Below are positions 55,801 to 63,333 of a stretch of 64,000 nucleotides of DNA, one piece after another (the first letter of the stretch is position 1; each line of letters opens with the position of its first letter). This DNA comes from Clostridia bacterium (GTDB lineage Bacteria; Bacillota; Clostridia; Oscillospirales; SIG627), in contig JAFWZW010000004.1 in the NCBI GenBank assembly GCA_017517325.1, positions 1 to 64,000 of the forward strand, read 5' to 3'. Under the pieces are notes generated by a model. The model did not search any database, was not told the DNA's origin, and saw nothing but the letters and a program-made list of their open reading frames with translations. The translations under genes were made by a program, and so were the position numbers.

Positions 55801-56538
55801 ATGAATTTTAAAGGAAAAGTAGCAATGGTAACGGGTGCTTCCGTGGGCATCGGCAGAGCAACGGCGCTTTGCTTTGCAGAAAAGGGAGCCGATCTGGTTT
55901 TGGTGGATATCAATGCGCAGGCACTGTTTGCCGTTTGCGAGGAAGCAAAAAAATTCGGTGTCAAGGCTCTTGCCTTTGAGTGCGACGTGACGGATGAAGA
56001 AAAGGTCAACGAAGTGGTGGCAAAGGCCAACGAGGAGCTGGGCAAGATCGATATTCTGGTGAACAACGCCGCTCTGTGGCGCGACCGTTCCCGCTTTGAG
56101 GAATCCTCCACCCAGCTGTGGAAGCGTTATTTTGACGTAAACGTAATCGGCTTGTACCTTTGCACCAGAGCGGTGATCGGCGGTATGCTGGAAAGAGCGT
56201 ACGGCAGAATCATCAACGTTGCCTCCGTGGCAGGCGTCTACGGCAATGCAAAAATGGTGCACTATTCCGCAACCAAGGGTGCGGTGATCGCCATGACCAC
56301 GGCGCTGGCAAAGGAAGTGACCGATCGCGGCGTTCTGGTGAACTGCGTTTCTCCCGGAAGCGTCAGCCCCTCCAACGAAGAGGATATGGATTACTCCAAG
56401 CCCAGTGAGCTGAGCTTTATGGGACGCACGGGTACCGACCGAGAAAATGCAAACCTGATCTTGTTTTTGGCAAGCGACGACGCAAGCTACATTGCAGGCC
56501 AGAACATTCAGATCGACGGCTGTCGCAAAAAAATGTAA
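55801..56538 (+). CDS. Short-chain dehydrogenase (KduD-like candidate)
   Basis: This classical SDR has 245 residues, start ATG 55801 after AAAGGGGGAA. Motifs: TGASVGIG (about 12-19), the acidic end of strand 2 VLVDIN (NAD preference), NNAALW (about 88), INVASVAGVYG with the catalytic Ser, YSATK (about 155-159) and SPGSVSPSN. It ends QIDGCRKKM. It resembles sugar dehydrogenases such as 2-dehydro-3-deoxy-gluconate 5-dehydrogenase (KduD), which follows KduI in the pathway, but SDR specificity cannot be read from the sequence. It is monocistronic with its own AraC neighbour. Confidence 0.88.
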   Translation: MNFKGKVAMVTGASVGIGRATALCFAEKGADLVLVDINAQALFAVCEEAKKFGVKALAFECDVTDEEKVNEVVAKANEELGKIDILVNNAALWRDRSRFEESSTQLWKRYFDVNVIGLYLCTRAVIGGMLERAYGRIINVASVAGVYGNAKMVHYSATKGAVIAMTTALAKEVTDRGVLVNCVSPGSVSPSNEEDMDYSKPSELSFMGRTGTDRENANLILFLASDDASYIAGQNIQIDGCRKKM

Positions 56539-56541
56539 CGA

Positions 56542-56571
56542 AAAAAAGCGGAGTTTTTACTCCGCTTTTTT
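56542..56571. terminator. Terminator between SDR and M20 genes
   Basis: AAAAAGCGGAGT-TTTT-ACTCCGCTTTTT, usable on both strands. Confidence 0.85.
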
Positions 56572-56586
56572 ATATGTGGGGGTGAG

Positions 56587-57894
56587 TTATTTTAACAGAT
56601 CGTATACCATACCGCAGAAGACCTTGACGGCGCGGGGCAGGTAGCTTTCATCGAAGTTGTATCTTCGGTTGTGGGCAATGCCCTGCAGAGGGGTACGCAC
56701 GCGGATAAAGCAGGCCTGACCGCCCTTTTCCTGCACGCGGTTCATCATATAGGAAACGTCCTCACTGCCCTTCAGCACCATCATCAGGTTGGAGGAGACC
56801 TTCATCCCCAATTTTTCGGCGCACACTCTGGCCACCCGCTTTGCAAGGGCATCGTCGCTGGTCATGGATTCGGCGGCGCCCATCAGCTTGATTTCCATGG
56901 TACAGCCGTGCATTTCGGCGGCGTTCTTCAGAACGCGCAGGGCGTATTCGCTGACGTATTCGTTGATCTCGGTGGTATCGCCACGCACCTCCAGCTCCAT
57001 AAAGGCTTCGTCTGCAATGACGTTGCGCCCGCTTCCTGCAATGAGCTTGCCCACGTTGATGCGGGTGGCACCGCCGGAGTGACGGGGAATGGCGTAAAGA
57101 TTGGTAACGGCGCAGGCGGCGGCAAGGAGCGCGTTCTTACCTGCCTGAGGATTTCCGCCTGCGTGGGCGGCAACGCCGTGGAAGGTAACATCATACTTAT
57201 AGGAAGCAAGAGAGCCGTAGGAGCCGGGGGTCAGATCGCTCCCCTCTTCGTTTTCGCCGGTCACGTGAGAGCCAAGCATAAAGTCTACGTCGTCAAGATG
57301 GCCGTTTTCCACGATGGCCTTGGCACCGCGGAGCCCTTCTTCAGCGGGCTGGAAGATGAGCTTCACCGTACCGTGAAGCTGATCGCGGATGTCCATCAAA
57401 ACCTTGGCAACACCCAGACCCGAAACGGCGTGACCGTCGTGCCCGCAGGCGTGCATAGCACCGCGGTTGATGGAGGCAAAGCCCTCTTTATGGGGAATAT
57501 GATCCGCATCCTCCGATTCGAAAACGCCCAGAGCGTCAATATCGAAGCGCATCGCCACTGTGGGGCCTTCACCGCAACGGAGAATGCCGATAACACCGGT
57601 CATACCTCCGCGGGTGGCTTCGATAAATTCAGGGTCGGCCCCTTGTGCCACGGCACGCTGATAGGCCGCTTCCAGTACCTCTTCGGAGGGGAGACCCATA
57701 CGGGCATCTCGCTTGCAGACGGCATCCCCCACCAGAACCTCGTACCCCAGCTCCGTCAGCTTTCTTGCAATGATGGAGGAGGTGCGCATTTCCAGCCAGC
57801 CGGGCTCTGCGTGCTTGTGCAGGTCACGGCGCAGTGTGGTCATTGCCGGTGCAAGGGCATCGGCCTTTTCTATAATTTTCTGATAAATTTCCAT
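56587..57894 (-). CDS. M20-family amidohydrolase (AbgA-like)
   Basis: This is a zinc-dependent aminoacylase/carboxypeptidase of the M20D type, resembling the p-aminobenzoyl-glutamate hydrolase subunit. In 435 residues: RRDLHKHAEPGWLEMRT (about 22-38), AMRFDIDALGV (about 113), MHACGHDGHAVSGLG (about 149-163), and FQPAEEGLRGAKA (about 184), supplying the metal-binding Cys/His/Glu residues. The dimerisation domain is around residues 230-340. The ATG at 57894 is preferred to two GTG codons just upstream. Its promoter is at 57937-57965. Substrate: probably an N-acylated amino acid or peptide. Confidence 0.9.
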   Translation of the reverse strand: MEIYQKIIEKADALAPAMTTLRRDLHKHAEPGWLEMRTSSIIARKLTELGYEVLVGDAVCKRDARMGLPSEEVLEAAYQRAVAQGADPEFIEATRGGMTGVIGILRCGEGPTVAMRFDIDALGVFESEDADHIPHKEGFASINRGAMHACGHDGHAVSGLGVAKVLMDIRDQLHGTVKLIFQPAEEGLRGAKAIVENGHLDDVDFMLGSHVTGENEEGSDLTPGSYGSLASYKYDVTFHGVAAHAGGNPQAGKNALLAAACAVTNLYAIPRHSGGATRINVGKLIAGSGRNVIADEAFMELEVRGDTTEINEYVSEYALRVLKNAAEMHGCTMEIKLMGAAESMTSDDALAKRVARVCAEKLGMKVSSNLMMVLKGSEDVSYMMNRVQEKGGQACFIRVRTPLQGIAHNRRYNFDESYLPRAVKVFCGMVYDLLK

Positions 57895-57936
57895 TTGATT
57901 CACCACTCTCTTTGATTTTGAATTGGTTACGGGTTC

Positions 57937-57965
57937 ATTGTATCAAAAGACGTGGGAAAATGCAA
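57937..57965 (-). promoter_or_regulatory. Promoter of the M20 gene
   Basis: TTGCAT, a 17-nt spacer and TACAAT on the minus strand. Confidence 0.7.
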
Positions 57966-58083
57966 TGCATTGACGGTAATTTTCGGAAAAAACGGCGGCA
58001 AAGGTTGAAAGTCGGTGGGAGAAGTAGTACAATGGAGGCAGTGCTTTGAATGGGCTGAAGGAATCGGAAAAGGAGGTGTCTTT

Positions 58084-58425
58084 TTGTCACCCTCATACTA
58101 TATACCTATTTTACTGTTATTTTTGATCTTGTTTGTGATGCACCGCAATCAAAGAATTGCGGCAAGAAACGTTATGAAAAAAAGAAAAACGAAGGAGAAC
58201 GAAGAAATGATCGAGCTTGCAAAGCGTTTTATCGGAAAAGAATGCCTTGTGTATGCCTTTGACAACAACCACCAGTACACGGGTGTGATCCGCGAGGTGG
58301 AGGGCGGAGCCCTGCTTCTGGATAAGGAGGGGCAGTTGGAGGCCATCAATTTGGATTACGTCATCCGCATCCGCGAATACCCAAGGAATAAAAACGGCAA
58401 GAAAAAATCCGTGATCCTGGATTGA
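58084..58425 (+). CDS. Membrane-anchored small beta-barrel (LSm-like) protein
   Basis: This 113-residue protein starts with TTG at 58084, 7 nt after GGAGG; the open frame continues upstream without a ribosome site. An N-terminal membrane helix (YYIPILLLFLILFVMHRN) is followed by a basic linker (KKRKTKENEE) and a compact strand-rich domain, RFIGKECLVYAFDNNHQYTG, then VIREVEGGALLLDKEGQLEA, reminiscent of Sm-like/DUF6897 small barrels. The C-terminus is Lys-rich. The family match is tentative. It may bind RNA or protein at the membrane. It is transcribed toward the MATE gene but separated by a promoter and terminator. Confidence 0.65.
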   Translation: MSPSYYIPILLLFLILFVMHRNQRIAARNVMKKRKTKENEEMIELAKRFIGKECLVYAFDNNHQYTGVIREVEGGALLLDKEGQLEAINLDYVIRIREYPRNKNGKKKSVILD

Positions 58426-58429
58426 CCCA

Positions 58430-58458
58430 TTGCATTTTTCGCGCCTTGGTGGTATTAT
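58430..58458 (+). promoter_or_regulatory. Promoter of the MATE gene
   Basis: TTGCAT, a 17-nt spacer and TATTAT, giving a start near 58465. Confidence 0.6.
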
Positions 58459-58465
58459 GACTGTG

Positions 58466-58515
58466 CCCGGCAGGATCGGAAGGCGTTGCCTTTTTGATGT
58501 GGCCGGGTGTTTTTT
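58466..58515 (+). terminator. Attenuator-like hairpin in the MATE leader
   Basis: CCCGGC...GCCGGG encloses ATC/GAT and AAGGC-GTT-GCCTT, then TGTTTTTT. It starts at the predicted transcription start and ends 26 nt before the MATE start codon, so it would stop transcripts unless refolded. No named riboswitch is recognised. Confidence 0.55.
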
Positions 58516-58540
58516 GCAATGAAAGAAAGGAACCTTACCC

Positions 58541-59878
58541 TTGAGAATTCAGCTTTCCGATCACTTTACCTATAAAAAACTGATCCGCTTTACCCTGCCC
58601 ACCATTGCCATGATGATCGTATCTTCCGTGTACGGCGTGGTGGACGGGTTCTTCGTTTCCAATTTTGCAGGGAAGACCCCCTTTGCCGCCATCAACCTCA
58701 TTATGCCCTATATTATGATCTTTTCCACCGTGGGCTTTATTTTCGGCACGGGCGGCTCTGCCATTGTGGCAAAGACCTTGGGAGAGGGAAAAAAGGAGGA
58801 AGCCAACCGCTATTTTTCTCTGTTCGTTTACGTCACGTTCTTTTTGGGAGTGGTCTTCGGCATCGTGGGAATGGCTCTGGTGAGACCCGTTGCCGTTCTT
58901 TTGGGGGCAGAGGGAAAGCTTCTGGAGGATGCGGTCTTATACACCCGTTTGGTTTTGGCGGTCCTGCCTTTTAATACCTTGATGTTTTTGTTCCAGGCAT
59001 TCTTTTCCACCGCGGAAAAGCCACAGTTGGGGCTGGTGACCACCATTTCCTCGGGGGTGATGAATATCCTGCTGGATGCCACCCTGGTGCTCTTTCTCCC
59101 TCAGGAATATAAATTGGCAGGTGCCGCCGTTGCCACGGCTATGAGCCAGGTGGTGGGCGGCGTGATCCCCCTTGTATATTTCTTTAGAAAAAACGAGAGC
59201 CTTCTTCGCATCGGAAAGACGAAATTCGACGGCAGGATCGTCCTGCGCGCGGCTGCCAACGGCTCCTCTGAATTTATGACCAACGTTTCCATGAGCGTGG
59301 TGGGAATGCTCTATAACGTTCAGCTGATGGCCTACGGCGGCGAAAACGGCGTGGCGGCTTACGGGGTGATGATGTACGTCAGTATGATCTTCTCCGCTCT
59401 GTTTATCGGTTATTCCATTGGGGTGGCACCCATCTTCAGCTTTCACGACGGCGCCGAAAACTATGAGGAACTAAAGGGGCTTTTGAAACGGAGCGTGGTC
59501 ATCATCGGCGCCTTTTCCCTTGGTATGGTGGTGGCAGGAGAGATCCTTGCCGTACCTCTTGCAAAACTTTTCGTGGGGTATGACGAGGCCTTGATGGAAA
59601 TGACCGTTTCCGGCTTTCGGATCTTTGCCATCTCCTTCCTCTTTATGGGTTACGCCATTTTCGGCTCGGGCTTTTTCACCGCTCTGAATGACGGGATCAC
59701 CTCTGCCGTCATCTCCTTTTTAAGGACTCTGGTGTTTCAGGTTGCGGCCGTTTTGCTTTTGCCGAGCCTCATAGGGATCCACGGGATCTGGTATTCCATT
59801 ATCGTGGCGGAAGGAATGGCCATGGTACTCAGCGCCTTCTTCGTTTATATCAAACGGAATCAACATTATTATCTGTAA
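58541..59878 (+). CDS. MATE-family multidrug efflux transporter
   Basis: This is an integral membrane antiporter exporting drugs or metabolites, coupled to Na+ or H+. The 445 residues hold twelve hydrophobic segments in two homologous halves; landmarks include PTIAMMIVSSVYGVVDGFFV (TM1) and GFIFGTGGSAIVAKTLGEGK. The start is TTG at 58541, 8 nt after AAAGGAA; no ATG fits as well. A promoter and a long hairpin in the leader suggest control by attenuation. A terminator follows immediately. Substrates are unknown. Confidence 0.92.
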   Translation: MRIQLSDHFTYKKLIRFTLPTIAMMIVSSVYGVVDGFFVSNFAGKTPFAAINLIMPYIMIFSTVGFIFGTGGSAIVAKTLGEGKKEEANRYFSLFVYVTFFLGVVFGIVGMALVRPVAVLLGAEGKLLEDAVLYTRLVLAVLPFNTLMFLFQAFFSTAEKPQLGLVTTISSGVMNILLDATLVLFLPQEYKLAGAAVATAMSQVVGGVIPLVYFFRKNESLLRIGKTKFDGRIVLRAAANGSSEFMTNVSMSVVGMLYNVQLMAYGGENGVAAYGVMMYVSMIFSALFIGYSIGVAPIFSFHDGAENYEELKGLLKRSVVIIGAFSLGMVVAGEILAVPLAKLFVGYDEALMEMTVSGFRIFAISFLFMGYAIFGSGFFTALNDGITSAVISFLRTLVFQVAAVLLLPSLIGIHGIWYSIIVAEGMAMVLSAFFVYIKRNQHYYL

Positions 59879-59906
59879 AAAGACAGTCGTCGACTGTCTT
59901 TTTTTA
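59877..59906 (+). terminator. Terminator of the MATE gene
   Basis: AAAGACAGTCG and CGACTGTCTTT form the stem, followed by TTTT. Confidence 0.85.
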
Positions 59907-60024
59907 GGTAATGCCCTTGGGGATTCTTGATCCCGAATAAAGAGCAGGGAAAGGCCGTTTGTTTTGTAATTGTGATCGCTTTTTGGAAAAATGTGATATC
60001 TTTTGAAAAAAACAAAAAGTTTCC

Positions 60025-60053
60025 TTTTCATTTTGATTTTTCAATGCTATAAT
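60025..60053 (+). promoter_or_regulatory. Promoter of the SorE-like gene
   Basis: TATAAT at 60048-60053 is strong. The -35 (TTTTCA, 17 nt upstream) is weak. Confidence 0.45.
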
Positions 60054-60086
60054 CAGCACAAGAAAAAAACAAAAAAAGGAGTACTT

Positions 60087-61340
60087 ATGAAAACAACGGC
60101 ACTTCGCTTATACGGTGTGGATGACATTCGCCTGGAGGAATTTGAACTGCCCGAGATCGGGGAGGATGAAGTCATCATTCACGTGGTCAGCGATTCTGTC
60201 TGTGCATCTACCTACAAAGCCATCAAGCAAGGCGCCGCCCACAAGCGCGTTCCCGAGGATATTGCGGACAATCCCGTGATCATCGGTCACGAGCTTTGCG
60301 GCGAGATCGTGGAGGTGGGAAGCAAATTAAAGGAAGAGTGGCAGGTGGGTCAAAAGGTAGTGGTTCAGCCTGCGCTGAAGCTGCCCTCCGGTCACGACCC
60401 CGGGTATTCCTATCCTTACATCGGCGGCAACACCCGCTACGCGGTGGTGCCCAAGGTAGTTTTGGAGCGTGGGTGTCTCCTTCCCTATAACGGAGATAAC
60501 TTCTTCGCAGGCTCTCTGGCAGAGGCGCTGGGCTGCTGCATCCGCGGCTTCAAGGGGCTTTATCACACGGATTATACCGATTATTCCCGTACCGATGGAG
60601 CCAAAAAAGGCGGCAGGATCGCCATTTTAGGAGGTGCAGGGCCTATGGGCATCGGTTGTGTGGAGCTGGCCGTGGGCTGGGCAGGGGTCAGCCGAGTGGT
60701 GGTGACGGATCTCAACGGAGACCGTCTGGATTTTGCCGCCGGGATGTGTCCCCCCGAAAAGGCAAAGGAAAAGGGCGTGGATCTCCGCTACGTGAATACC
60801 TCCGGAATGGAGGACCCCGCAAAGGAGCTGATCGCTCTTTCCGAGGGCGGCTTTGACGACGTATTCGTAATGGTGCCCGTTCCCGCACTGTTTACCATGG
60901 CGGAAGAGATCTGCCGCGAGGACGGCTGTATCAATTTCTTTGCAGGCCCGCCCGTGCACAATATGCCCGGCAGTCTGAACCTTTACCGAGTGCATTACGA
61001 CGGCATCCACGTGGTGGGTACCGCAGGAAGCATTCCCGTTGATATGACCGACGTTCTCCGCCTGATGGAGGAAAAGAGGATCAACCCCGGTGCGCTGGTC
61101 TCCCACATCTTGGGGCTGGGTGCAGCAAAAGAGACGCTCTTTGCCATGGAAAAGCCAAGCGGCGCCAAAAAGGTGTGCTACAACGATCTGGATCTGCCCC
61201 TTGTGGCCATTGCCGACCTTGAGGAGCTTGGAAAGACGGAGCCTCTTTACAAGGCGCTTGCCGAGATCGTAAAGAGAAACGGCGGCGTATGGTGCACCGA
61301 GGCGGAAGAATACCTCTTTGCCAACGCACCCAGACTTTGA
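60087..61340 (+). CDS. Zinc-type dehydrogenase, L-sorbose-1-phosphate reductase-like
   Basis: This medium-chain (MDR) alcohol dehydrogenase resembles SorE, which reduces sorbose 1-phosphate to glucitol 6-phosphate. The start at 60087 follows AAGGAG; 28 upstream codons lack a ribosome site. Landmarks in 417 residues: MKTTALRLYGVDDIRLEEF, SVCASTYKAIKQG (Cys zinc ligand, about 33-45), IIGHELCGEIVEVG (about 66-79), HDPGYSYPYIGG, and the cofactor motif ILGGAGPMGIG (about 178-188). The sugar may differ from sorbose. It is monocistronic with a shared terminator downstream. A 3'-end remnant of a paralogue lies at 62372. Confidence 0.82.
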   Translation: MKTTALRLYGVDDIRLEEFELPEIGEDEVIIHVVSDSVCASTYKAIKQGAAHKRVPEDIADNPVIIGHELCGEIVEVGSKLKEEWQVGQKVVVQPALKLPSGHDPGYSYPYIGGNTRYAVVPKVVLERGCLLPYNGDNFFAGSLAEALGCCIRGFKGLYHTDYTDYSRTDGAKKGGRIAILGGAGPMGIGCVELAVGWAGVSRVVVTDLNGDRLDFAAGMCPPEKAKEKGVDLRYVNTSGMEDPAKELIALSEGGFDDVFVMVPVPALFTMAEEICREDGCINFFAGPPVHNMPGSLNLYRVHYDGIHVVGTAGSIPVDMTDVLRLMEEKRINPGALVSHILGLGAAKETLFAMEKPSGAKKVCYNDLDLPLVAIADLEELGKTEPLYKALAEIVKRNGGVWCTEAEEYLFANAPRL

Positions 61341-61385
61341 CGGTGCGTATCCAAAATAGGGCTTTTTGTGTTTTTTGCAAAAGAA

Positions 61386-61420
61386 ATGCACCTCCGAAGA
61401 CAGTTCTTCGGGGGTGCATA
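61386..61420. terminator. Terminator shared by the SorE-like and AraC genes
   Basis: TGCACCTCCGAAGA-CAGT-TCTTCGGGGGTGCA followed by TATTTTT; on the minus strand also rich in T. Confidence 0.85.
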
Positions 61421-61423
61421 TTT

Positions 61424-62230
61424 TTACGGTACCAAAAAGGTGCGGCGGTATTCCGTTGGAGTAAGCCCCGTTCGCTTTTTAAACTGGCGGGAGAAGTAGT
61501 TGGCGTCCTGAAAGCCCGTCATCCGCCCGATCCTTCCAATGGAATAAACACCCTGAACCAAAAGAGGTTTTGCTTGCTCCACCCTTCGGTCAATGAGATA
61601 GTCGATAATGGATTTTCCCGTTTGCGCCTTGAAGAGGTTGTCGCAATACGCGGGGGAGAAAAAGCAATGCTCCGCCACGTCCGCAAGGGTGATCTTTTCC
61701 GACAGGTGCTGATACAGATATTGCTGAATGGTCAGCACCAGCGGGTGCACGCGGGTCTGCCGCAATTCATCCTCCAAGGAAAGAAGGATCAGGAGGATCA
61801 GACCTTCGATCATTTCGTGGCTGTTTTCACGGTGCTCCAGAGCGAGGACGTTGTCCAAAGCGGCAAGAAAGGTGCGGATCTGGGGGGTGACGCCGCCGCG
61901 GATCACGGGGGGAAAATCAAAATTCCGTTTCAAATGGAAATTAAAGCTGACGTAATCGGAGACGCACCGACCCTGGCTTCGGCGGCGCATCGAGCCTTGC
62001 TTCAGAAACAAAACGTCACCGGGGGCCAGGGGAAAGCTTTCGTTTTCGTTGCCGTACTCCATATTGCCGGAAAGCAAGAGGGTCAGCTCCGTATAGCGCA
62101 TCTTTTTTAATTGCATGCTTTTGTTGACGCTGCCGCGCCGATGCGCGGCATAGATCAGGGAAACGGCTTTCTCTTCCATACGGTCGGATTCCCCTGGATT
62201 TGTGATTAAAAGAGGGGAAGTGTTATTCAT
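61424..62230 (-). CDS. AraC-family regulator
   Basis: This regulator has up to 268 residues. The N-terminal half is a sensor with GNMEYGNENESFPLAPGDVL, then FLKQGSM. The C-terminal double helix-turn-helix is KITLADVAEHCFFSPAYCDN and YSIGRIGRMTGFQDANYFSR, ending GLTPTEYRRTF. The first ATG at 62230 has a poor ribosome site; ATG 62182 (EEKAVSL) with AGGGGA upstream is an alternative. It is divergent from the isomerase pair at 62479 and likely controls it. The region between also holds the SorE remnant. Confidence 0.9.
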   Translation of the reverse strand: MNNTSPLLITNPGESDRMEEKAVSLIYAAHRRGSVNKSMQLKKMRYTELTLLLSGNMEYGNENESFPLAPGDVLFLKQGSMRRRSQGRCVSDYVSFNFHLKRNFDFPPVIRGGVTPQIRTFLAALDNVLALEHRENSHEMIEGLILLILLSLEDELRQTRVHPLVLTIQQYLYQHLSEKITLADVAEHCFFSPAYCDNLFKAQTGKSIIDYLIDRRVEQAKPLLVQGVYSIGRIGRMTGFQDANYFSRQFKKRTGLTPTEYRRTFLVP

Positions 62231-62297
62231 ATTAAGATTGTGCTAATCATTTGGTAAAATTCCAAAGATTATCCCTTTCTTTTTGCTAATAAAATGC

Positions 62298-62303
62298 TAT
62301 AAT
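62298..62303 (+). promoter_or_regulatory. Possible promoter of the isomerase pair
   Basis: TATAAT with a weak -35 (TTTCTT, 16 nt upstream). A message from here would have a leader of about 170 nt that includes the SorE remnant. Confidence 0.35.
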
Positions 62304-62371
62304 TATAATAACCCATAAAGGGAAAATGTCAAGGATTTTTTTCTTTGCCATCTTTCTTACGGAAAATCGTA

Positions 62372-62428
62372 AAGGCGCTTTATGGTTTCGTAAAGAGAAA
62401 CGGCGGCGTGCGGTGCACCGAGGCGTAA
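62372..62428 (+). pseudogene. 3'-end remnant of a SorE-like gene
   Basis: Frame KALYGFVKRNGGVRCTEA then TAA closely matches the C-terminal part of the intact protein (KALAEIVKRNGGVWCTEA). Twenty-two bases (CGTAAAGAGAAACGGCGGCG and the following GT-type bases) are shared without change with about 61268-61289. The rest of the gene is missing, so it is a decayed or partly duplicated copy in the leader of the isomerase genes. Confidence 0.7.
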
Positions 62429-62478
62429 GGATCCCTCCTTGCCGGCGCCCCCTACTATAATGGATCGGAGGGTCAATC

Positions 62479-63333
62479 ATGATCAGACTTTCAGCATTTG
62501 CCGACGAAGCGGCAAAGGAAGTGGTTGGGCAGATCGCCGCATTGAAGCGAAACAACATTCCCTTTATCGAGCTTCGCGGTCTTGACGGTGTGAATATCGG
62601 CAAAATTACCTTGGAGCAGGCAAAGGAATACGCCGCTCTCTTTGAAAAAGAAGGGATCCGCGTTTGGTCCATCGGCTCGCCCGTCGGTAAAATCGATATC
62701 ACCGATGATTTTGAGAAAGAATTGAAATCCCTTCGCCACATCTGCCGCCTGGCAAAGATCTTCGGCACGGATCGCATCCGTATGTTCAGCTTCTTCGAGG
62801 CCTATGAAAAAGAAGAGACCGTGATGAAGTATCTGCAGGAAATGGTGGATATCGCAAAGGAAGAAGGCTGTGAGCTTTACCACGAAAACGAAAAGCTGAT
62901 CTTCGGTGATACTCTGGAACGGGTGGAGAAGATCATGGAGAAGGTCAAGGGCCTGAAATTTATTTACGACCCCGCAAACTACATTGAAGCGGGGGAAGAT
63001 GCGGAAACGACGCTCTCTGCCCTTCACGGCCGCACCCATTATTTCCACATTAAGGATATTTTGGCCGATACCCGCCAGATCGTGCCCGCAGGAGAAGGGG
63101 ATGGCAAGATCGAGGAATTGATCGCAAGGATCGATCCCAAGACTGACGTGACCCTGACTCTGGAGCCCCACCTGAAGCTCTTTGACGGCTACAGCGGCTT
63201 TGATAAGGCGGAGCTGAAAAACAAATATGAATTTGCCACCGAGACAGAATCCTTCGATTTTGCCGTTAACGCTTTGAAGGGAATTCTGGCACGTGTGGGC
63301 TATCAAGAAACCGAAGGAGGATGGACAAAATGA
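62479..63333 (+). CDS. Sugar phosphate isomerase/epimerase (xylose isomerase-like TIM barrel)
   Basis: This is a metal-dependent isomerase or epimerase of the AP-endonuclease-2/xylose isomerase superfamily. In 284 residues the barrel elements are IRLSAFADEAAKEVVGQIAA, FIELRGLDGVNI, RVWSIGSPVGKI, ELYHENEKLIFGDT (Glu metal ligand, about 135-148), FIYDPANYIEAG and THYFHIKDI (about 190-198), with LTLEPH near the end. GGAGGG lies before the ATG. The stop overlaps the next ATG (ATGA), so the two related genes are translationally coupled. The substrate is unknown; a 3-keto or uronate-derived sugar is possible. Confidence 0.87.
   Translation: MIRLSAFADEAAKEVVGQIAALKRNNIPFIELRGLDGVNIGKITLEQAKEYAALFEKEGIRVWSIGSPVGKIDITDDFEKELKSLRHICRLAKIFGTDRIRMFSFFEAYEKEETVMKYLQEMVDIAKEEGCELYHENEKLIFGDTLERVEKIMEKVKGLKFIYDPANYIEAGEDAETTLSALHGRTHYFHIKDILADTRQIVPAGEGDGKIEELIARIDPKTDVTLTLEPHLKLFDGYSGFDKAELKNKYEFATETESFDFAVNALKGILARVGYQETEGGWTK

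Noticed and set aside
56671-57915. 414-codon frame opposite the M20 gene
   Set aside because: Antisense to a clear M20 hydrolase with all metal ligands.
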